Part shown: piece after piece, positions 40,324-52,362 of the stretch | Layout: every line of letters begins with the position of its first letter | Position numbering within the stretch: the stretch's first letter is position 1 | Source: Auanema rhodensis | Lineage: Eukaryota; Nematoda; Chromadorea; Rhabditida; Rhabditidae | NCBI GenBank assembly: GCA_964057225.1 | Contig: OZ059896.1 | Span: 17,372,501-17,436,500, forward strand | Length of the DNA stretch: 64,000 nt | Reading direction: 5' to 3' | Position numbers and translations under genes: made by a program | Notes under the pieces: generated by a model | The model's database searches: none | What the model saw: the letters and a program-made list of their open reading frames with translations, nothing else | What the model was told of the DNA's origin: nothing

Positions 40324-41435
40324 AACGCTCTTGATTCCTGGATTCGAGGTATTTGTTTTCCACATTCATACCGATGATCTATCAATTTTGAGAAAAACTT
40401 TCACAACTTTTGAACATATTTTTTTATGTTTATCTATTATCTCACCTTGAACAACAGTTCACAAAGATTATGATAGAAAATAGTTTTCCTGATATACCTG
40501 TACGTCATTTCTAAATATATTTTGTAAATAAATAATATGTAGTATAAATATCAACCTGTACAAATCGCTTTCTGAATTAAATTATATTAATTCTTACACA
40601 ACCTGTTCTAACTTGAAAAGATATTTAAGTAATTTCTCGAAACTGTTGACCTTTTTTCATTGGGGGATATTTCATGAAGAAACAGAGATTTTCAATTTGT
40701 TATCTGAAACGAAATTAGCTAAAACAAACTGTTTAAAACTATGCTATTAAACAAGGAGGCAAGTAAAAGGATAGAAAATTGGACAAATGTTTTTGACCTA
40801 ATTTACGTGATAATGTACGTGAGCACCATTCATCAATAGAATAATGAAAGAAAAAAACCGAAAATGGTATTCAATCATGAGTGTCGATCTAACTGTCTAG
40901 GTTGCATATAGTTATAGTTGTTCATTGCGAAACACATTGCAGCATAATGAAAGGAGTATTTTTATCGGTGGCCATAGGATCCTCGGCTACTTTCAAAATT
41001 TGCTGGAAAACCGAGAGAATTCTACCAATAACCATTGCAGCGCAGCTGTTCTATCGTTTCTGCCTCTGCAGCTTAAGACAACAACAAGCAAAAACAAGAA
41101 AATACCTTCACTAGCACCATTCTTAAGAAATAATTGAATCATTTTGGAAAATCCATGATAACAACAACATATAGAGTATTTCGGTTAATTTAGCCCGTTT
41201 CATCTACACTATACTGTATTTGCAAATTTTTCTCTTCTTTTAATAGAACAACTCCAGAATAATCATGAAAATATAGAGCACGTATATAAAAAAAGAGAAT
41301 GGGAATTAGAAAAATTTGCATTGAGAACTGATTTTGCATGCCTGAAGCTACATTTTATTAAAATACAAAGTAGAGACCCTGATGCCAATAATTATTTCAA
41401 GATCTTTAACTGGGTGGACAACTTTGTGTAATGAA
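40324..41435 (+). pseudogene. Disconnected coding-like fragments, possible decayed gene
   Basis: Several plus-strand pieces read like protein but do not join in one frame. 40325-40450 contains PGFEVFVFHIHTDDLSILRK after a TTTTCAG. 40532-40749 is open for over 70 codons with no ATG and contains FHEETEIFNLLSETKLAK. 41249-41431 follows TTTTAATAG and contains YKKREWELEKFALRTDFACL and KIQSRDPDANNYFKIF before a stop. No family is recognised. A degraded gene, or a live gene with splice signals I could not resolve, are both possible. Confidence 0.35.
40918..41159 (-). pseudogene. Ankyrin-repeat relic
   Basis: On the minus strand 41159-41106 reads HGFSKMIQLFLKNGASEG, a typical ankyrin helix pair. A 34-nt intron-like gap (GTATTTTC to CTTAAG) is followed by NDRTAALQWLLVEFS, then in a second frame QQILKVAEDPMATDKNTP, then in the third frame HYAAMCFAMN. 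The order matches consecutive ankyrin repeats (TPxHYAA signature), but at least two frameshifts break it. It lies just upstream of the intact ankyrin gene on the same strand, so a lost 5' portion or a dead tandem copy is likely. Confidence 0.55.
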
Positions 41436-42015
41436 CTATATTCATTTTTATTCATCACGACAAATTTATTAAGATTTATTTCAAAGTTAAAATTGATGTA
41501 TTTTTCATATTCATATCTATTTAGAAAATGTTTGATGCATATCAGTTAGAACAAAAAAATCATGCATGGTAAAGAGCAATACGTTCAAAATCATAGAAAA
41601 GATTTAGAATAGTTTACAACCAGTTCCACTTTTTAGATTTTGTTCAAGAAGAGTGACTTTATTTTAAAATATGTCATTCTAAACTCTTGAAGGATATTCA
41701 TACTATTGTCAATACAGTAAATACCATGCCAAACAAAACAAGCATAAATCGGACTTAATCTGTTATGTATTTTATTGCATAATCAATAATATATTACAGA
41801 ATTATCAATAATCATTAAGCTGAAAAGCTAACTTCAAAAAAATTAAGCTTATCCGTGGAATAGCGTGAACTATAATATATCGTCACGGTTAATTGCACAA
41901 AAAAACTAAAAAATCGCGCGCAATTTTTGAAAATATCGTTAGCAAGATTTCGTCAATGATTAAATATTTTAAAACGTTAGCTTAATTATGATAAAAACTA
42001 AAGCTTTTTTAAGGA

Positions 42016-45000
42016 ATGGCAGAGAGCGTGGTGGGCGAATCTACAGATAATGCGGCCCAAAGAATAATTGATCAGATTGAGAATGATATTGAATTAGGAG
42101 ATGTTTATAATCGTCTTACCCAAAATGGTAAGTATACTTTATTTGATAATGAAACTTCTTTACATTTGAGGTACTACATCTGTTTCGGGTCTTGGTGGAA
42201 ATATATATAAAGAAGGTGGACAACCTGAGTACCTCCTTAAAAGGAAGCTTCCAATTCCTGAAGAGTTGAAACTCCAAATAAAAAGTATGGCAAATGGTCC
42301 TTATGGAATTTCATAGACTTTTTTTAGATATGAGAAGTCAATTTAGTATGGGCTTGTTCACTGAGATCTCTCGAGCTTGGGTAATCGTAGATCATGATAT
42401 TTTCATGTGGAACTATGAAACTAAGTAAATTTAAATCTGTGCCTTCTAAGTGATTCAAACTTTTTGTCTGTTTTTTTAGTGATGATTTGGCCTATTTTGA
42501 TGCTGTTCAAAATACCGTTTTGAAAATTGCTCTTGTTAAAGTCAAATCTGGAATTTTTTCAGTTAGTTTTTTTATTTCCCTTATGTTAGCTTCTCGAATT
42601 TCTTAAGGCTCCTGTTAATTACGGATTAATTGTGGGTACAATCGCCGATTTAACGTTATATCCAATGATTGTACAATCTGATGTTTCTATTGACCCAACT
42701 CATTACTTCAAGGTTTTTTTACTTGTCTTCGATACATTAATTTTTTTTTAAGGTTTCCTTGGAGCACAATACTATCAACGATATTATCAGTACTTCATGT
42801 GGTAGAGTGTTTTTTTCCGCTGATGACAAACTCTACGAGTTTGTTTATGAAGTTCGTACAACTCACGTTATATTTTTTATGTATGGATGAATGGCTTTAT
42901 TTCAGAATCAAAAAGGATGGTTTAGAGATGGAAAACGTTGTCGAATTGTTAACCAATCAGCTAGTATTCTGTCCACATTGATTCCTTTCTTTGGCACATC
43001 AACAGGTTTCAATTATTGATCTGAACTGTTTAATATACCATCATTCAATTTTAGAAGATATTGAGCAATTGTCCGTCGACAACTCTAGACATATATTGTA
43101 TTGCCTTGGAAGAAGTGGATCCATTCAAGTTTTTGATCTAGGTTCTGACGGTCAACAATGCACAAGGATATGTGCTTTGTTATCTGGACAAATTGCTGTA
43201 ATTGATATTTTTCGGTTCTTGAATCTCATTTAATCTTATTTTAGTCTCAAGCTAATCTTTTAACCCAGTATGGGCACGAAGAGAATAATTTCTCAAATAT
43301 CGTTTCTATTTCTGCATTGGAATCATATCAATCTAATCAGCTCAACTTGGTTCGTTTGATTCTTACCGTTATGAATTCTTTTCTTATTCCTCTATTCTAG
43401 GTTGCTGTAACTTCTAAAGGAGTACGCATTTATTTCTCAGTATTAGAGAGAAAAATAGGAACTTACGGTAGAACTGACCAAGGTGTTTATCAGAAGGTAT
43501 ATTTTCCCTTAAACTTTTAAAAATTTTGTATTTTTTTAGAACTTAACACAAGATGAAGTACGGGTTCAAAAACTTCGTGTGGCTCATGTACGTTTTGCAC
43601 CTGGTGTTGTACCTGCATCCGTATATGGACAAGGTACACAAGGAGTCTCAGTAGCCTACGCTGACCAATGTATACTTCTTAAATTTATTAATATAATCAT
43701 GTTTTTAAATTTAGCTTTATGTGTTATGGCTACTGTCAATAGAAAAGTTGTTTGGGCTATGTCTGATCTTTATTTCCCACATTCCAAATTTCTAAAAGAA
43801 GCTAAAGTAAGTGTTGATGATTGAAAAAAAATTTCATAGGTGTCTTTCAAAGAATATTAAAACATTTCATGATTTTTAAATTTCATTTTTTTTATTTATA
43901 GACTGAACTTTTTGTTGATGGAAATGTATGGGCTATATCTCCTTTAGCTCATGAGGTTTTACTCATTTTTTCTTCATTAAGTTCATATATTCATTTCAGT
44001 TACTCCCATATTCTCCTACTGACCCTTTCTTTGTACCCAGAGTTCTTTCTCACAACTTCCTTCGCCAAGTGATTATCGGACGTTCTAGATTGCTTGTTTG
44101 TTCAAATGAGGTTGATCATACTCTTGTATGTTATATATTTTTTTAACCATTAGGGCATTCACGAGTTTGAACAATTTACTCCAACTGATGCTCTGTGGCA
44201 TGCTTTACAAGAGGGAGGTCCTGATGGACGTGCTACTGCTGACCTTTTAAGAGAATTTGGTCAAACTGAATTGCTTTTCCTTGCTCTTAGATTGTTATGT
44301 AGCGATGTGCCTAAGGATGAGCGAATTAAAGATAAGGTATGCTTAGACTTGCTTCTTGTTTAGGACTTTACTATTCAGGCTGCTTCCCTGTTCTTCACGT
44401 TAAAAGATATTGCGTCCAATGCTGCTGGCGATGTAACTCATAATCCTGCCTGGAATCCTGCCGAAGATAGTATTGCTGATTGGGCCAACAGAATAAGATG
44501 TAAGCTCAAGTTTTTTATTTCTCTTTGTATATTATCATTCAGCTCCTTTATTTGCTTCTACTCCTGAACATAGCGTTGTATCCCCTAATGTATTTTCTAC
44601 TCCTTCATGCAGATCACCTCCAGGTATTTCTTTCAAAGTATTAAAATTTTAAAAATCTTCTTTATAGCTAATCAGTCAATGATTGGGTCTGCCCCTCATT
44701 CATTGAGTGGAGCACACAGGCATGATGCTCTATATCTTTACTTTGCTCGTTTGGTTTCATCTATTTGGACTCATCCAATTTGCAAGATTTCCAATAAATC
44801 GGTTTGTTTAAAACCTATTTTTGCTTTATTTTAAATTTAAAATTCTAGTTAGTAACAATTCTTTCAAAAAATGAGCTTGACTGGCTTTCAAATGAGTTGA
44901 GAAAATTGTCTGATGTTATGGAGAAATACCGACTTCTCCCGACAACTGAAGCTGGATTTAGAAACACGGCTGTTGGAAGGATTAGAAGTAATATTTAATT

Positions 45001-48000
45001 TACCAGATGCTATAATTGTTTATTTTCTTTTTTTAGATGATAATTCCAATGTCGAAAGACAATCTTTGTTAGTACTCCGCAAACTTGTTGCATTGTCAGC
45101 GGTAATTGTAGTTTATATTCCTTATTTTTATTGCTTATTTATTTAGGAAACATTATCTCTTTGGTCTATTGCTAATAGTTTCGATCTTCATGCGGTATCA
45201 GCTGGAATGAATCATGAAACAATCCAGTTGCTCTCCAGCAGACGGTTTTATCAATTAGCTAATGAATCTGATCATTTGAATGCTGATCTTATTCGCGCTT
45301 TGATTAAGTGGGTTTTTTTTTTAGAATTTACTGAATATAATTATTTTTTAGGTATTTCTTGGGAGATGAAGCTGGAACACGTGAACTGTCTGATAGATTG
45401 CGTAAAGATTGTCCTACTTTATATTCTGCTGTATAGAGTTTATTTCGTGTACTGTTTCGTAATATATCTTCTTCAGGACGATGCATGTGTAACTAATGCA
45501 ATGGAACAATTGGGAGCCGCAACGAACATTCTTCCAGGACCGCAGAGGCGACAACTTATCGAGAGCGCTTGCCATATGCTTTCCTCATCCATTCTTAAGG
45601 TTGATTTACCATCGATCAGCCAAACTCTTATTCCGCGTATGAATCTCACTGGTATTATGAAGTTTTGTTTTGTTGTTTTACAGTGAATGGATATGAGCAA
45701 CTAGTAGATCTCTGCTTGCTTCGTTCTAAGAAAGAAGATCCCAGACAGCTTGCATTGGTAGCTTTCAATAAAGGCAGTTGCACTGATGACGTCGAAATGA
45801 ATTTGATTTTAGAAAAGAGAACAAAAGCATACAAGTAGGTAAAGCTTTGAAAACTATATAAGTTTGTTCTTTCAGAGTGTTCACTGATGTTTTAACCGAA
45901 CTAGAGAACAGTATTAGCAACAATTCTCCTATGAGTAACGAGCAGGTTTGTATCATTTCACCTATTTTTGTTTGAATTTTTCCTTTAAACAAATATCAGG
46001 TTATTTATAAAACTTGTTGTTTTCAATTATACTGTCTTATGTTTACCTATATTGTTACAGTCTTTACATCGCGATCTTATGATTACAAGAATTATTTCTT
46101 CTGATGATGAGCTTGCTCATGCATCTCTCTTCCGTTGGATGATCGAGAAAAATAAATCAAATCTTATTCTTCAAGTTAGTTTATTTTATTCTTTAGTTGT
46201 TATCATTCAAATTTGTTTCTTGTCCTTCTTTCTACTCAAAGTAGTCATTGCTTTTCTTCTAAATGCATTTGTCAAGTCAGTGAGAGGAACAAACTTTAAG
46301 AAAAGCCGTATATTCCTCTCGGCAAAACCTTTTTTTTTATGAGATTTCTATATTTGCATATAATTATTTTCTGCTTTTGTCATGGAAGTAGAGAGATAGA
46401 TATTATTAACAAACTGAATATTCAATCATTGTTTTACCTTTGTGACTGAAACGGTTTCAAAGTAAAATAGAACTGAGTAAACTCACTAGAAAACATTTTA
46501 TAAGTCATGATATCTATCATGTAAAAATGTTTCCGGTAACAAACGCTTGCGACGCTGTCATATTTTTCTTTTTGCTAACAATTCTCTTATGATTTTCAAG
46601 GAAATTGATTTTTCCGTTTTTTTTTATGACTAATAATCGTTTTTAATATCACTGTGTGCAATGCTGCCATTGAATACAATCGCTTGAGTGTTAGATTTGA
46701 TGAATCATCATCACCGAAAGTTCTTTGCTCTGCGGAGCTATTGATAGAGAAGTTATATATTGTCAAGGTTCAGCTTCATTTCTTTGCAAAACTGAATATG
46801 TCTCTGTGTAATACTAGGAATGCTTTTATTATATTATAAGACAAATTAAAGAATGTCCTTACAATTTGCTTGAGATTATACAAACTAAGGCTGCTCACGC
46901 AACTGAATACAAATGTGATTTGCCCATATGTGTTCCTACTCCAGAACCGCAAAGCACTATTAACCTGGGCTCAAGATATTCACAGAATTCAAATAATTTA
47001 TTCTATAATTCACATTCAATTGAAATTCGTGATAACAGTAACAAAGTAAAAAATGACTGGATATAGAAATATATCAACTGTAATAGAATATGAGATCTGT
47101 TTTATTCCGTTTCTGCTTTAATTGCCCTCATTGCCTCTTCCTGCTGGCTGACTACTTGAAACAAATGATCAGTTAAAGATTGTGGGTTAGGAGGTGTATA
47201 AGTGTCATCAGATAACATTAAAACTCTTTTTGGGAAAGGCTTATTTGTTTTTGGAAAGCATTTCATAACCATATTCATGAGTTCTCGCTGCGATTCCTCA
47301 CTCCTGAAAGATTAACTTTTACTGTCTATACTGAAAGACTAACCAGTTATCTACGATTTTAAAGGTACTATCGGTATCGTGAAAGGTTTTCTGATGACTG
47401 TAAATTGAGCGTTTATTTTTAAATACGGCTTGGCATAAGTTACATGAAAATCTAAACGTTTAAAATGTAGATTTACATAAGTATGATGACTAAACCTATC
47501 GCTGAACCCATGTGAGCGTGCATGAGCGTATTTGCGTGTGCTATAATTTGCCGGACGTGTTCCTAGTGCAATTATTTTCGTACATACCTATCAATGAATT
47601 TTTTTTTCAATTCTATTAAAAAGAACTTACCATACACCTGATTGCCATATCTACACCTTCCTGGTATTCTTCTTTACCTTCTTCTTCATCACCACTACCA
47701 CCTCTTCTTAATTGAGGACACAGGGTACCTGGGTGATAAGGAACACCATTGTTTCGTCGATTTTTATTTTTACTATCCACTTTTGACTCGTCTAATGCGT
47801 TTGAAACTTTGAGGAGGGGATCCTCTAACAGATCGAACAATTTAGTTGCATTGATCAACCTGATTTCATTTTCAATTTCATCTTCGTCTTCTTCAAATGT
47901 TTCACCCGTTTCCCCACCATTTAACACTGCACCAATTGATGTTAGTGGGATTTGTTTCGTAGATGAAACTGTAACAGATTGTGAGGGCGCTTCTGCTATT

Positions 48001-50768
48001 CTCCGCCTCTTAGGATTTTCATGACAACCGCAGGCTGTCTGTAAATCATCTACTACAGTTATCTTGTGCTTGGCTCCTAACTAAAATAAATGGAAGTCAA
48101 ACTTGAGAGACGATGTTTGAACTTACTAATCGAGTAACGATATCACCAACATCGCACTTATCGCTTTCTACAATCACATACACCATCCTGAAACAATAAT
48201 ACATGTCAAATTCGAATAACTGTGTCACTTCGCCATGTAAAGAACATTGTAAAAAGTTTGACAGATGTATAGGGTATAGGACAGGCACTGTTCACGAGCA
48301 TGCTAAACGCCTGGCCGTTGTGCCAGCTCAGCGAACGTGAATGTCATTGCTTCATCATCCGCCTGTTGAGAGACGAGATGGAGGAAACGCAGCTGTAAGC
48401 TTTGAACTTATTTGAACAGGAGAGAGTGAGAGGGGTTGGGGAGATTTCAATTTGGCTTCTGTAACCGAAATACGTGTGTAGCGTGGAATGTGTATGTGTC
48501 TATATGACGTTTGCGTGCGTGTGTGCGTGTGCGTGTCGAGGTCGACAATCAATGGCGCGAACACGTGACGTGTACGACCGTGACGTTTGCCAGTGAGCGA
48601 TAGAGTATGTGTGTATCACCATAAGTAGTGAGAGAGAATAGGTGTGGAGAAGATAGGAGGAAAACGTGTAGAATATGGGGAATGAAATGCAGTTAAGAAA
48701 TAGCATAATGACCATGAGGTGGTTGGAGAAAAGTGTTTGCACGCGTGTGAGAGAGCGAGTGTGTGTGTGAGTGAGTGAGTGAGTGAGTGTGTGTATACTC
48801 GTGTGTATGTGTGTGTCTGTCTGTCGTGCTAGGCTATGTTATTAGCTGGTTGAATGGGGTAGAGACTGGGACGTCTGCTGTAAATGCACACATGTGAGGT
48901 ATTGAATCTTTTGAATAACATGAATGTGACTGATATGGTATTTCTAATGGATGGGACATTGAACCAAATAAGATTACAATATGAGCTGTAGATGAAATAC
49001 AAAAGATCCTTTTTTGAATTATCAATTATGCATTATTTTTGTAGTTTCTATCATAAAATTCTTTGAAAAAAACCTTGATATTTGCAATAATTATCATTAG
49101 CCAAAATGATCAACAGAGAAGCATGACAAAATTAAGGTATACGAACGAGCATTCTGAGAACTAAAGCAAATTCGGAACTTTGGAGTTCACACTTTGAACA
49201 CGAGGTTTCAAAATACATTGCTGAACCGTTCAAAATTTATAAATTCCTGACAAAGTCATTCATTCCGCTTTACTAAATAAATTTCGAGACTGAATCATCT
49301 GTTTACATCATTTTATATGACTTCTCATGCTTGAATGTTCACCATGCTTGGGAGAAATATGACATGCGTTCGGTGTTACTGTCACATTTCTGATTTATGA
49401 TCATGATGGAATCGAATTTTACATTATTTTAAAAGTAAAATATATGATGGTTAACAGTAATATTTTTAGAGCAAATCTCCTTATGTTGAGAAGTTCTTGA
49501 CTTATGAGATCTCTAACGGCCGAGATCAGAGATATCTTGACCTTCTTTGGCGGTGGTATGAGAAGAGTGGCAACTATGATAAGGCAGCTACCTTACTAGC
49601 CAGACTTGCTGATAGTACTAGGTATGCTAAAACGTTAAATGGCACATAGCTAACTAAGTTTTTAGAGCCGAGGTTTCTCTTTCTCAAAGATTCTCTTATC
49701 TATCTCATGCCATTATGTGTGCTGAAGCCAGTAATGATGAAAAGACTCGCGCTTGTTTAGAAGATTTAAGAGATAAAGTTGAAGTTGCCAGAATTCAAAT
49801 CGCCATACGGTAAGTGTCTGATAACGAGATTCAAGCTAATTTTCATGTTTTTCAAGGGACTGCCTCAAAGGCATTGCTAGTCCAACTCAAGTTCAAAAAG
49901 AGGCTGTTCGTACTCTCGATGGACCAATTTTACCACTCCAAGATCTGTTGTTTAACTTTGCGGTATTTTTCTCTATTTTCATGTAAAATTCATTCTTAAT
50001 ATTAGGTTCCATTGGACTTGTTCAAGATTCAACTATCTATTTATCACTGTGGAAGACTTTATCATGAAGATACAATCATGGATTTGTGGGAGAAGATATT
50101 AGATGCTGGTAAGATAATATATTGTACTTGTCACACTATTTTCAATCCTTTTCTTTAGAACTTAACATTAATGATGATCCTGCTGAGAGAGTTCGATGCT
50201 CTTTAAAAGAACTTTATAGCATTTTCAACCGCACAAAATATTTCCCAACTGGTATGTTTATTACTTGTTTTTATCTCATCTGACATTGAATTTGTTTAGA
50301 ATGGATTGTGCGACGCCTGTTAGCTAAAGGAGCTACTAGCAGAACCATTGACCCATCTTTCTATTATGATTTAATTAAAGATATTGCTATGTCTTCAAAT
50401 CAGTTCCTAAACTTACTCTTAGATGAGTACAGGTTTGTTTTCTCTTTACATTCTTTTCTGTATTGACGTTTTCAGAAATGGTGATCCATTCTGGTCAAAG
50501 GATGAGTTTGGACAGAAGTATATAGTGAAAGTTGGTATCTGCCACGTTGAAACCCTTTTAGAATATCCAAATGACCTCAAGAGAAAGTAGGTTTTTTAAT
50601 CTATCACCTGATCTGTAAATGCGTTATAGGCAAGAGCTTGTCGGAAGCTGCGAAGCTCTTCTGTCAGCATTCTCTTTGGACTCCCGATTGGTCTCTGCTA
50701 CCGCATCTTTGCGTCAGCTCAGCTCTCCATTGAGTGTGCTATTACATCGATTGCACGGTCTTCGTTAA
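42016..50768 (+). CDS. npp-8: Nucleoporin Nup155 (NPP-8)
   Basis: Thirty-four exons give 1,303 residues (human Nup155 has about 1,390). Exons: 42016-42127, 42171-42284, 42328-42424, 42480-42561, 42590-42712, 42753-42851, 42906-43005, 43055-43197, 43245-43349, 43401-43496, 43540-43669, 43715-43806, 43902-43955, 44000-44110, 44154-44336, 44379-44499, 44543-44623, 44668-44801, 44849-44987, 45037-45101, 45147-45307, 45352-45430, 45477-45651, 45684-45834, 45876-45945, 46061-46174, 49470-49621, 49666-49809, 49857-49962, 50006-50108, 50159-50251, 50300-50432, 50476-50586, 50630-50768. The N-terminal propeller carries WVIVDHDIFMWNYE, DDLAYFD, ALVKVKSGIF and a CLGRSGSIQVFDL strand; the C-terminal half is an alpha solenoid (SLHRDLM, YVEKFLTYE, LLWRWYEKSGNYDKAA). 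It is a scaffold of the inner ring of the nuclear pore. Intron 4 is only 28 nt; intron 26 is 3,295 nt and hosts another gene. Confidence 0.95.
46630..47066 (+). pseudogene. Start-less spliced open frame inside a Nup155 intron
   Basis: Two plus-strand segments, about 46630-46767 and 46819-47066, join through a GT-AG intron (GTTCAGCT to ATACTAG) into one frame of roughly 125 codons ending at TAG. Translation includes RLSVRFDESSSPKVL, AELLIEKLYIVKECFYYIIR and CPYNLLEIIQTKAAHA, which is not low-complexity. There is no ATG in frame and no acceptor directly upstream; the frame opens after a TGA. It could be a truncated or decayed gene copy, or the end of a gene whose first exons I missed. It converges on the antisense gene ending at 47102. 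Confidence 0.35.
47102..48186 (-). CDS. Single C2H2-finger protein nested antisense in Nup155 intron
   Basis: Five minus-strand exons (48127-48186, 47631-48080, 47496-47587, 47344-47451, 47102-47303) join in frame to 303 residues. The start ATG (MVYVIVESDKCDVGDIVTRL) follows TTGTTTCAGG, a trans-splice-like acceptor. A basic NPKRRRIAEAP patch and a long acidic stretch (FEEDEDEIENEIRLI) precede one zinc finger, FSCNLCQAVFKNKRSIYSHQ followed by KTFH. The C-terminus is unremarkable. The layout suggests a nuclear protein, perhaps a DNA- or RNA-binding factor; I do not recognise the family. The whole gene lies within the one large intron of Nup155, on the opposite strand. Confidence 0.75.
48740..48828. 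repeat. (GT)n/(GAGT)n tract
   Basis: A GTGTGTGTGAGTGAGTGAGT-type tract with further GT runs lies inside the large Nup155 intron, upstream of the nested gene. Related GCGTGTGTGCGTGTGCGTG occurs near 48512-48536. Confidence 0.85.
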
Positions 50769-51267
50769 GTTTTTTAAAATCTTTTGCGTACGTTTCCGTA
50801 CTAATTCATTACTAGCTTAGTTGTGTTGTTACTAAAAGGTAAATCAAACAGTTATGCCTCCTTATTATATTATTATATTTTGCATTAAGTGTCTGTTATT
50901 TACGTATTATCGTTGTTTGTTGATCATGTCGCTGCTAGTTGCTGTTGTGGATCTCCCATTTTTTTCATAAACTTTCCCGGTTTGTACCTCATATCGTTTT
51001 CCTCGGAACCACCGTTGCAACTCATATTATTTATTTTCTGTTTGAATCATGATCCTGTTGAAGATTGTCTTCTTATGTGCTGTAGTACATACGGATATAC
51101 ACTACCAGTGTGTTTTTCCTCGTCGCGAAATTGCATTGGTAGACTATAAATTGAGAGCAATATTCACTTTTTTTTACTTATTATTTTTAATACAGTCGTT
51201 TTTCACTGTAATTATCTAGTCATTGTTGTTAATTTATAATAATATTTGCTTATATTTTAAGTGAATC
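50769..51267. other. Intergenic gap between Nup155 and ced-2
   Basis: This 499-bp AT-rich stretch holds no supported gene. An open frame at 50889-51149 is Cys- and Phe-rich without a motif. TATTTTAAG ends six bases before the ced-2 ATG and could be a trans-splice acceptor. Confidence 0.5.
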
Positions 51268-52362
51268 ATGCCCGGGGGAACCTTTGATCCGTACGATTGG
51301 AGATCATTCTATTTCGGAAAGATGGGCAGAGATGAGGCTCAGAGGCGTCTTTCTCGTAAAGAAGTTGCTGTAGGCACCTTTTTATTGAGAGATAGCTCTC
51401 ATCCTGGAGATTATTCACTTAGTGTTAGGTAACGCCGAGCACCAGTATTTCCCCAGCAATCTATTTTAGGGAATCTGATGATGAAAATATGGTAAGACAT
51501 TACCTCATCCGCAAAGTTGATAAAGAAGATGGAACTTCTGCAGTAAAGGTATTAAAAATTCTACTCACCTTTTAATGTATACAATGAATTAGATTGCTGA
51601 ACAAACTTTCGTTGATATTCCAACTTTGCTTAATCATTATAAAATGAGAATACTAGATCAAGCTTCATTAACAGCGCCATATAGGAAGGATCAGATAGAA
51701 CGAGTATAAATTATCCCTCTTATTGGTTTAAAAAAATACTTTTTTTTAGGTAATTGCTATTCACCGGTTTGACGGTGAACGAGAATGTGATTTACCTTTC
51801 GAAGCTGGAGAAGAACTTGAAGTTATAGAGAAGACGGAAGAACAGTGGTGGCAAGCTCGAAATGCTCTAAACTCTATAGGATTAATACCTGCCAATTATG
51901 TTACTCCGGTATTTTCAATAATAACTTTATCATTTTCAAAATATTGTTATGAAGTTAGTGGACAATGAAAGAGAGTCGAAAGGTCGAAGCCAGTCATCTT
52001 ATGACAGCTCCGCTGGTGACGAGCGGTGTAGCGGAGTTTCTACCGGAAGTGATAGTCAAGAAGATCGTTATGAAGTAAAACGTATAATTTATTTGGCCAA
52101 ATTCATTATATTCTATTCAGCCCTCCCTACCTGCAGTTGCTAAAGTTATATACGATAGACAGCCTAATGCATATGATTCGACGCAATTGAAATTGCAGGT
52201 ATAGATTAAGCAGGATCTAGCTAAGTAAACTAAATTTTTCATTTATAGAAAGGCCATAGCATTACAATTTTGCGAAAGATGACAAATGGGCAATATGAAG
52301 CTGATTTTGATGGCAAAATAGGTTTCGTACCATTCACGTATGTTCGCTTTAATCGTCCTTGA
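51268..52362 (+). CDS. ced-2: CED-2 / CRK-type SH2-SH3-SH3 adaptor
   Basis: Seven exons (51268-51428, 51470-51548, 51593-51703, 51750-51908, 51955-52074, 52121-52198, 52249-52362) encode 273 residues, close to C. elegans CED-2 (279). The SH2 domain has FYFGKMGRDEAQ and the phosphotyrosine-binding FLLRDSSHPGDYSLSVR, ending at the strand VRHYLIRKV and TLLNHYK. The first SH3 has the ALYDF-equivalent AIHRFDGE, then DLPFEAGEELEVIEK, QWWQAR and IPANYV. After a Ser-rich linker the second SH3 has AKVIYDRQPNAYD, LKLQKGHSITILRK, GQYEADFDGKIGFVPFTYV. CRK adaptors link phosphotyrosine signals to CED-5/CED-12 and Rac in engulfment and cell migration. It sits collinear with Nup155 and the CCDC137-like gene. 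Confidence 0.96.
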
